Shown: positions 9,323 through 15,368 of the stretch, in pieces | Layout of the letters: every line of letters starts with the position of its first letter | Numbering within the stretch: the first letter of the stretch is position 1 | Source: Ophiosphaerella korrae | Lineage: Eukaryota > Ascomycota > Dothideomycetes > Pleosporales > Phaeosphaeriaceae | Assembly: GCA_028456385.1 (NCBI GenBank) | Contig: JALNQF010000734.1 | Coordinates: 1-15,368, forward strand | DNA length: 15,368 nt | Reading direction: 5' to 3' | Position numbers and translations under genes: made by a program | The notes under the pieces: model-generated | The model's database searches: none | What the model was told of the DNA's origin: nothing | Seen by the model: the letters and a program-made list of their open reading frames with translations, nothing else

Positions 9323-10587
9323 ACTTAAAGTAGTTATTAGGAAGTCGACCCTAGTAACCCTATTACACCTTACTAATTTAGATATTACAAGGAGCAAAGC
9401 GTAAGTAGCGTATAGTCTAGCTAATATAATAGAAAAAAGTTTAACTAAATAAGTAGCTAAGACACCTAGGAGTAGTTACAAATTAGATAGTATAGTATAA
9501 GAGATAATTAAAGATTATATAAACAACCTAATCTTAGAGAAAGAAGATATAAAAATAGTAATTAACGCTTTAGAGATATAGAATAAAGAACTATAAGACT
9601 ACGTAAAGTAGAATAAATTATAAATTAAAGCTATTATTAAAGGATAAAACTAGATAGAACTAATTATATAAAGACTAGAGATAAGTACAATAAAGAAACT
9701 ACCTAAGATACTTATCTTTAGAAAGTTTAATAGAACAAGGGAAGAACTAAGACTCTTTATAGTATTAGTATAACTCTAGATAGATATATAAGTACTATAC
9801 TTTAATTTAGAAGAAAAAAGGGTAATATATATTAGAATACACCTTAAAAAAGATATAATATAATTGTTTAAACTTTACTAGATAGATTATACATTATACG
9901 CTCTAATAATATAGAAGGATAAAACTAAAGCTATTTTTAGAAGTTACAAATACTTTACTAGGCGAATTAGAGTAGTATTTAGGGATATAGATATAACCTA
10001 ATAAGCTAAAGAGAAACTTAAAAGACTTATATAATAAAAGAGCGTCTCTAAGTATATATTATAGTTTAAATAACTATTACAAAATATAGAATAGAATAAA
10101 TTAGCCTTAATATTACGATTTAAACAAAGATTAAATAAAAAAATCTAATACAAGATAATTTATATAGAGAAACCTAGGATACTAGAAACTCTAAAATAAT
10201 AGGTAATATAAATTAACAATAATCTTTAAGAATAGAAGAAAAACAAGTATAGTAACTAACCTAGAAACTAGGATGTTAGAGACTCTATAATCCTTAACGC
10301 TAATAAAGATAAGAAGAAAAGAAAAAACAAAGACTTTACGTACTTTAACTATAGTAAGAAAAGTTACTACGTAAAAGACTACTAATTATAAAAGAAGAAG
10401 GATATAGTATATTATAAATATAAGAAACTAGGATACTTTGTAAAAGACTATAAAAGTAAGGACTATAAGAAAGATAAAGAAATATAGTTAAAAATAACTA
10501 AAAGTAAGAAAGAAGTACTAAAAGTATAGGCTAAACCTTAAGAAAAAGTAGCTAGGAGTAAAGAAATATAATATATAGTACTCTATT
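9323..10587 (+). pseudogene. Copy 3 gag, RIP-degraded, both zinc knuckles turned to tyrosine
   Basis: Gag would form the particle and bind the element RNA. The recognisable frame runs from about 9390 (RSKA) through a capsid-like stretch (KKLPKILIFRKFNRTREEL) to two nucleocapsid zinc knuckles at 10341-10382 and 10410-10451. Both knuckles keep the C-x2-C-x4-H-x4-C spacing, but every Cys and His position reads Tyr. From 9390 to the first knuckle is 951 bases, the same as in copy 4, so no net indel separates them. The start codon is not recognisable, probably mutated, and stops interrupt the frame. The 3' end is cut by copy 4 at 10587. Confidence 0.88.
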
Positions 10588-11035
10588 TGTTACATGCGTA
10601 ATAAGAGTAATCGAGTTAGAACTAATTAGTTCTAACTTAGGTACTAACGAAGTATAGGACGAGCGGGGTAATTACTTTAATTAAGAAACTACCTATAACT
10701 AGGACACGTAGTAGTAATCTATAGTTACGTACAAATAGATTAGTAGTAATTTATAATAACGCACTAATAGATTAAGGTAATCTATAGTTACGTACAAATA
10801 GATTAAGGTAATCTATAGTTACGTACAAATAGATTAGTAGTAATCTATAATATTGTATAAATAGATTACTACAAGTATATAGTTAACAAGAACTCGTATT
10901 ATTAAGATAGTATTAGTAATTCAATTATTAACTACAAGCGATAATTCTAAGATAGTTATAAAATATCTTCTATTATTTATAGTCTATTATAGATTATAAC
11001 ATAAGCTTTTGTTATTACCTCCTAATCTACTAACA
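10588..11035 (+). repeat. 5' LTR of copy 4 (448 bp), a divergent LTR type
   Basis: It begins TGTTACATGCG and ends CTACTAACA, giving TGTTA...TAACA termini. Its last roughly 45 bp (taacataagctttt, then taatctactaa) resemble the LTR at 8925-9322, but the rest differs, including a separate set of tandem repeats. CpA and TpG are somewhat better kept at its ends than in the body. The following leader and gag are closely similar to copy 3. Confidence 0.85.
10714..10870. repeat. Five 31-32 bp tandem units in the copy 4 LTR
   Basis: Units start with gtaatctatag or a variant at 10714, 10746, 10777, 10808 and 10840, with shared core tagttacgtacaaataga. Units 2 and 5 are the most diverged. This array replaces the 54-bp array of the other LTR type, so promoter-region repeats appear to have arisen separately. 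Confidence 0.85.
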
Positions 11036-12200
11036 CCTCTAAGGTTACTAGGAAGTTAACTCTAGGTAACCTATTATACCTTACTAATTTAGTTATTAAG
11101 AGGAGCGAAGCGTAAGTAGCGTATAGTCTAGCTAACACGATAGTAGAAAGTTTAACTAAAGAAATAAGTAAAGCGCCTAGGAGTAGTTATAAATTAGATA
11201 GTACTATATAGGAAACAATTAAGGATTATATAAACAAACTAATTAATAATAAAGAAGATATAAAAATAGTAATTAAAGCTTTAGAAACGTAGAATAAAGA
11301 ACTACAAGATTACGTAAAGTAAAATAAAGTATAAATTAAAGCTATTATTAAAGGCTAGAACTAGATAGAACTAATTACCTAATAACTAGAAACAAGTATA
11401 ATAAAGAAACTACCTAAGATACCTGTCTTTAGAAAATTTAATAGAACAAGAGAAAAACTAAGACCCTTTATAGTATTAGTAAAACTCTAGATAGATATAT
11501 AAGTACTACACTTTAATATAGAAGAAAAGAAGGTAATATATATTAGAATATACCTTAAGAAGGATACAATAAGATAGTTTAAACCTTACTAGATAGACTA
11601 TATAATACACGCTCTAATAATATAAAAGGATAAAACTAGAGCTATTTTTAGAAGTTATAAATACTTTACTAGGCGAATAAAAGTAGTATTTAGGGATATA
11701 GATATTACCTAACAAGCTAAAGAAAAACTCGAGAGGCTAAAATAAAACAAGAGTATTCTAGAGTATATATTATATTTTAAACAACTATTATAAAATATAG
11801 AATAGAATAAGTTAGCTCTAATATTACAATTTAAATAAGGATTAAACGAAAAAATCTACTATAAAATAATCTACATAGAGAAACCTAGAACACTAGAAGC
11901 CCTAAAGTAATAAGCGACTTAAATTAATAACAATCTTTAAGAATAGAAGAAGAATAAATATAGTAGCTAACCCTAAAACTAGGATATTAGAGACCCTATA
12001 ATCCTTAATACTAACAAAGATAGAAAAAAAAAGAAGAATAAAGACTTTACGTACTTTAATTATAGTAAGAAAAGCTACTATATAAAAGATTATTAATTAT
12101 AAAAGAAAAAGGATATAGTATACTATAAATATAGAAAACTAAGATACTTTATAAAAGACTATAAAAGTAAAGACTATAAGAAAGATAAAGAAGCTTAGTT
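11036..12200 (+). pseudogene. Copy 4 leader and gag, RIP-degraded zinc knuckles
   Basis: After a roughly 65-bp leader, the gag frame is recognisable from 11101 (RSEA) through KAPRSSYKLDST and KKLPKIPVFRKFNRTREKL to the two nucleocapsid knuckles at 12052-12093 and 12121-12162. In both knuckles the four metal ligands of C-x2-C-x4-H-x4-C are all Tyr (TAC or TAT), as in copy 3. This is what TGY to TAY and CAY to TAY changes produce. Stops are frequent and no ATG start is left. The same frame continues into pol, so Gag and Pol may have been one polyprotein. Confidence 0.9.
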
Positions 12201-13290
12201 AAAGATAACTAAAAAGAAGAAAGAGGTACTATAAGTATAGGCTAAACCTTAGAAGAAAGTAGCTAGGAGTAAAGAAATATAATATATAATACTCTATTAG
12301 ACCTTTGATTACAAAGACAACTACTATATATACTTTTCTAGTAAGTAAGGAGTAAGATACTTTCTTTAGAAAAATAGAGTAGTAGTAACAAAAGAAAGAA
12401 TAAAAGCGTAGCTAGAAGAAATAGCGCACGTAATAGACCTACTAATAGAAGACTTAGAAGGGAAAGAACCCTAGATTCTATTAATCTAGGCTAAAAGAAT
12501 AGCAATAGATAAAGAGACTACTATAGCTTCCTTTAAAGAACTATAAAAAAGCGAGAAACAAGTTAGTATAAGAAGTATAGAGTATACCTAGCTAGATATA
12601 TATAGCTATAATAGCTACACGATAATAGATATAGAAGAATAAAATATAGAATAGAAGTTTATTTAGAAATACTTACTAGTTATAAGTATAGAGGAAGCGT
12701 ATAAAGACTAGAAAGAACGTAATCTTAAAAAAATAAAGTTTATACTATTTTATAAATAGATAAAGTAAAATATAGTTATAGTAAGAAGAATACTAATATA
12801 AAGAGAAGAGTAGCTCTTTATAAGAAAAACGTAATAGATTAATAAAGCCTATATACTAAGGATACTAGTAGTATACTATATCCTAATAGTAGATACACCT
12901 AGAAAAAATAAATACTAGGAAGGGGATAATAAAATAATAGATCTAAAATATCTAGTACACTTTAAAGTATTATAGATATTATACCTAGATAAAAATTATA
13001 TTATATATAGAAACCCTAAAGCAAATAATAGTATATAGCTAATTAGAAGGAGAGGCTTTAACTATATAAGAGTAATTCTAGTAGAAGATATCTAAGGATA
13101 GGAAATAATACCTAAAGAAGGATACCTAGTAGTAAGGCTAAGACTAAAACTATCTAAGAAATACTTCTAAAAAGGACTATAGTACAAATATATATATAAT
13201 AAATATCTAAAATATAAAGAATATAAACTTAAAGTAAAGCTATAGCTTTAGAAAGATAAACAATTTATAAAAATACTAAAGTAAGAATAG
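12201..13290 (+). pseudogene. Copy 4 segment between nucleocapsid and protease, function unknown
   Basis: About 360-390 codons in the Gag-Pol frame separate the zinc knuckles from the protease, more than a simple linker needs. The frame is broken only by TAA/TAG-type stops. Readable parts include VTKERIKA, IDLLIEDLEGKEP, ILVVYYILIVDTPRKNKY, LKYLVHFKVL and IIPKEGYLVVRLRLKLSKKY, followed by the tyrosine-rich motif at 13183-13224 (YKYIYNKYLKYKEY). The equivalent segments of copies 1 and 2 share this layout. I do not recognise a domain; the tyrosines could be former cysteines of a zinc-binding motif, which is inference. Confidence 0.7.
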
Positions 13291-13904
13291 CTAGTAAGTA
13301 TAGGAGGCCTATATATTATAAAAAAAAGTATATACTAAGAAAAGAAAGTATAACTAATAATTAATAGTAGAGCTATAAGAAACTTTATATTAAAGAAGTT
13401 TATAGAAATATAAAGAACACGTTATATAATAAAGAAGTACCCTTAATAACTAAGTATAATTAAAAGAAAACTATTCTAAGAACTAATTAGGTTTAAAATA
13501 GTTCTCTCTATACTAGAGCTAGAAGGGATAATAATTAAAAATATAGTTATAGACATAATAATAATTAATAACAAATAAGATATAATCTTAGGAATACTAT
13601 AGTTATAGATAACTAATCCTTATATTAATTAGAGAATAAAGAAAATTAGTTACTCTAAAAAGGACATGTTAAAAGCTAACATAAGTATATATAAAGGAGA
13701 ATTCCTAGAAGAATATAAAAAATAGGAAAAATAGCTTATAGAGCATAAAGACTATCTTCTAGAGTATTAGCTATAGGACTTAGTAATAGACCTAGAAGAA
13801 GAGAAGAACGTAAGATAAAGCCTAGTTTATAGAAAAACTAAAGAAAAATCTAAGATTAAACAAATATTTATTAAAATCGTAATAAAGAAAAGATAGATAT
13901 AAGA
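13291..13904 (+). pseudogene. Copy 4 aspartic protease and linker, RIP-degraded
   Basis: Retropepsin processes the polyprotein. The active-site motif reads LIINSRAIRNFILKKF, with NSRA at 13363-13374 where the family has DSGA; GAT to AAT and GGA to AGA, both after T, fit RIP of TpG. It lies in the same phase as gag and reverse transcriptase. The linker to reverse transcriptase contains EFLEEYKK and further stops. Without the catalytic Asp it is inactive. Confidence 0.85.
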
Positions 13905-14413
13905 ATCTAAATCCTTAGTAGTATATAGCCTTATATTTATAGATAAAAAAGAGATAAGTAATAAAAAACTTTACGTAGACTTTAAGAAAACTAATATAAT
14001 TATAAACAAAAACTAATATCTCTTACTATTAATAGACAAAATATGAGATAGGCTATAGAATATAAAAATCTTTACAAAACTAGATATCTAGAACGCCTAC
14101 TACTAGATTAGAATTAAGAAAGGTAATAAATAGAAAATAGCGTTTAGAATACAATATAAACTATATAAATACCTAGTTATACCTTTTAGCTTAATAAACG
14201 CACTAGCAGCCTTCTAGGAAAGAATTAATATAGTACTAAGAGAGTACTTAGATATATTTATATTTATATATCTAGATAATATCTTTATATTCTTAGAAAT
14301 AGAGGAAGAACACGTATAATATATATATAAAGTACTAGAAAAACTAGTAGAAAGTAAGCTATTCCTAAAGATAAAGAAATACAAGTTCTATATAAAGAAA
14401 ATAGAATTCCTAG
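13905..14413 (+). pseudogene. Copy 4 reverse transcriptase, truncated and RIP-degraded
   Basis: The palm and fingers are readable in order: YVDFKKTN (about 13974), LLLIDKI, FTKLDI (about 14074), YLVIPFSLINALAAF and REYLDIFIFIYLDNIFIF. The YLDD box at 14269-14280 is YLDN. KLFLKIKKYKFYIKKIEFL follows, and then homology with copy 1 ends near 14413, before the end of the domain. The break point is next to the foldback element. Several Trp, Gln and Arg positions are stops. Confidence 0.92.
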
Positions 14414-14485
14414 TATAAAGTAGACTTTACGCAAGATAACTTAATAAAGTAGTTTTAACAATTAACTAAAAAGAGTAAATAGTAG

Positions 14486-14760
14486 ATAAAGCTATCTAAG
14501 TAAGTACTAGGTATATATACCTAGTAGCTTACTAAGCACTAACTAAAAGTAGAAAGGTAGTTAAATATTAGTAAGTTCGCAATATTAGTAAGTTTGCGAT
14601 ATTAGTAAGTTGTAAACTTACTAACATATTAGTAAGTTTGTAATATTAGTAAGTTTGTAATATTAGTAAGTTTGTAATATTAGTAAGTTTGTAATATTAG
14701 TAAGTTATAAACTTACTAATATTAGTGTAAAAATAAGAGATATAAGGGATAACTCCCTTA
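14486..14760 (+). repeat. Left terminal inverted repeat of the foldback element
   Basis: Three parts in order: an outer block of about 81 bp (14486-14566) that holds a perfect 18-bp palindrome, ctaggtatatatacctag (14507-14524); a 17-bp tandem array (14567-14720); and an inner block ending in taagggataactccctta. The outer block matches the reverse complement of the right repeat with only a few differences (for example actaagcact against actaagcgct). Confidence 0.88.
14567..14712. repeat. 17-bp tandem array in the left inverted repeat
   Basis: Units of attagtaagtttgtaat or close variants start at 14567, 14584, 14601, 14628, 14645, 14662, 14679 and 14696. The third is extended into a palindrome with cttactaacat. 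The first two units keep gcaat or gcgat, while the next ones have gtaat, a CpA to TpA change. The right inverted repeat has about three units, so the array varies in number. Confidence 0.88.
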
Positions 14761-15188
14761 TACGTCTTCCTCCTTTTAAAGAGTAAATTCCTAGAGCTTA
14801 AAAAGAGCTCTAATTAACTAATAATACCTATTAGGTAGTAGTAGTAGTAGCTAGAGTTAAAGAGGTTAACTGTTTTAGAGTCGAAATCGTTATTTATAAA
14901 GTATAGAGCTAAGGTTTTTACTAATTTTAGTATAAAATTAAGACCTACACAACTTCTATATATAAAACGTATTAACTACAAACTCTTTTCTACTACTTTT
15001 ACCCTACGCTAACAAAATTAAACCTAAAAGTATTTGTATATAGTATAAGGGAAGGTAAAGTTAATACTACTAAGTAACTTAATAGCGCTAGATCTTTATA
15101 TAAGTACTTACTATAGATATAGGCTTTGCGATAGGTAGGTTTATTAATATAGGAGACCTAGTAAGCCTAATATTTATAAGTATTAGTG
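14761..15188. other. Centre of the foldback element, no coding frame
   Basis: This 428-bp centre contains a short (tag)n run at about 14837-14852 and small palindromes such as gagcttaaaaagagctc near 14796. No open frame, transposase motif or RNA gene was recognised. It does not match the sequence following the partial repeat at 1-76. Confidence 0.55.
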
Positions 15189-15368
15189 TAAGGGAGTTAT
15201 CCCTTATACCTCTTATTTTCGCACTAATGTTAGTAAGTTTGCAACTTACTAATATCGCAAACTTACTAACATTGCAAACTTACTAATATTAAACTACCTT
15301 TCTACTTTTAGTTAGCGCTTAGTAAGCTACTAGGTATATATACCTAGTACTTACTTAGATAGCTTTAT
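15189..15368 (-). repeat. Right terminal inverted repeat of the foldback element
   Basis: It is the reverse complement of the left repeat: taagggagttatccctta, gcactaatgttagtaag, about three 17-bp units (cttactaatatcgcaaa and similar), then the outer block with the palindrome ctaggtatatatacctag at 15330-15347. It is shorter than the left repeat because of fewer tandem units. The window ends inside it. Confidence 0.88.

Larger units (their letters stand above)
8925..10587 (+). mobile_element. Copy 3: 5' LTR and gag of a chromovirus, split by copy 4
   Basis: Plus-strand element. Its LTR starts at 8925, exactly where copy 2 homology ends, and its gag follows. It is interrupted at 10587 by the LTR of copy 4, in the middle of a stretch that copy 4 itself carries uninterrupted at about 12240-12297. 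The rest of copy 3 is expected to the right of the window unless lost. Confidence 0.88.
10588..14413 (+). mobile_element. Copy 4: degenerate chromovirus inserted in copy 3
   Basis: Plus-strand element with LTR, leader, gag, unassigned segment, protease and reverse transcriptase. It starts at 10588 inside copy 3; ctatt at 10583-10587 would be the left target duplication. Its frame runs without a detected shift from gag (11101) through the knuckles (12052), protease (13363) and YLDD box (14269), all in the same phase. Homology to the reverse transcriptase of copy 1 stops at about 14413, after EFL, where the foldback element interrupts it. RNase H, integrase, chromodomain and the 3' LTR are outside the window or lost. 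Confidence 0.9.
14414..15368. mobile_element. Foldback-like non-autonomous DNA element inserted in copy 4
   Basis: The element has long inverted repeats (14486-14760 and 15189-15368) around a 428-bp centre and no transposase frame. The first 72 bp (14414-14485) are not yet matched, because the window ends at the same point of the right repeat. It follows that the right end lies about 70 bp past the window if the left end is at 14413. Inverted repeats made of tandem subrepeats resemble Foldback-type elements, and large MITEs are an alternative. The ends and any target duplication cannot be read here. Confidence 0.75.

Noticed and set aside
10714..10870. CRISPR-like array
   Set aside because: The units are direct, contiguous tandem repeats with no unique spacers, inside an LTR of a eukaryotic retroelement.
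1..15368. Mitochondrial or bacterial AT-rich origin
   Set aside because: Chromovirus coding order with a chromodomain, and CpA-specific loss, point to a nuclear fungal locus.

Overview
The window is a gene-free, strongly AT-rich block of nested, dead transposable elements, most likely from a filamentous ascomycete (Pezizomycotina). TpA is by far the dominant dinucleotide pattern, CpA and TpG are scarce, and CpG (acg, cgt, gcg) still survives. That is the footprint of repeat-induced point mutation (RIP, CpA to TpA on either strand), not of ordinary CpG deamination. No intact host gene, tRNA, rRNA or CRISPR array was seen. The species cannot be named from the sequence.

Four degenerate copies of one group of Ty3/gypsy chromovirus retrotransposons fill most of the window. 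From left to right they are: copy 1 (minus strand, about 374-5150, 5' LTR at 4699-5150), copy 2 (minus strand, about 5484-8924, 5' part missing), copy 3 (plus strand, 8925-10587, LTR plus gag only) and copy 4 (plus strand, 10588-14413, LTR, gag, protease and most of reverse transcriptase). Together they give the chromovirus order gag, protease, reverse transcriptase, RNase H, integrase, chromodomain. The Gag and Pol landmarks of copy 4 share one reading frame, and copies 1 and 2 keep the same Pol frame with a single frameshift seen. Damage is therefore almost entirely substitutions (stops, Cys/His to Tyr, Asp to Asn) plus two large deletions: gag from copy 1, and an in-frame 924 bp reverse-transcriptase/RNase H deletion in copy 2.

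Junctions give an order of events. Copy 3 starts exactly where homology of copy 2 stops (8924/8925), and copy 4 starts exactly where homology of copy 3 stops (10587/10588). Copy 4 is itself cut in reverse transcriptase near 14413 by an unrelated foldback-like DNA element. That element (about 14414 to beyond the window end) has long terminal inverted repeats built from 17-bp tandem units around a 428-bp centre. Part of a second copy of its inverted repeat lies at 1-76, so the window is bracketed by this family.

Parts left unassigned are 77-204, 5151-5295, the foldback centre 14761-15188, a roughly 390-codon stretch between the Gag zinc knuckles and the protease, and a segment just after the chromodomain in copies 1 and 2 that shows a conserved-looking open frame on the opposite strand.
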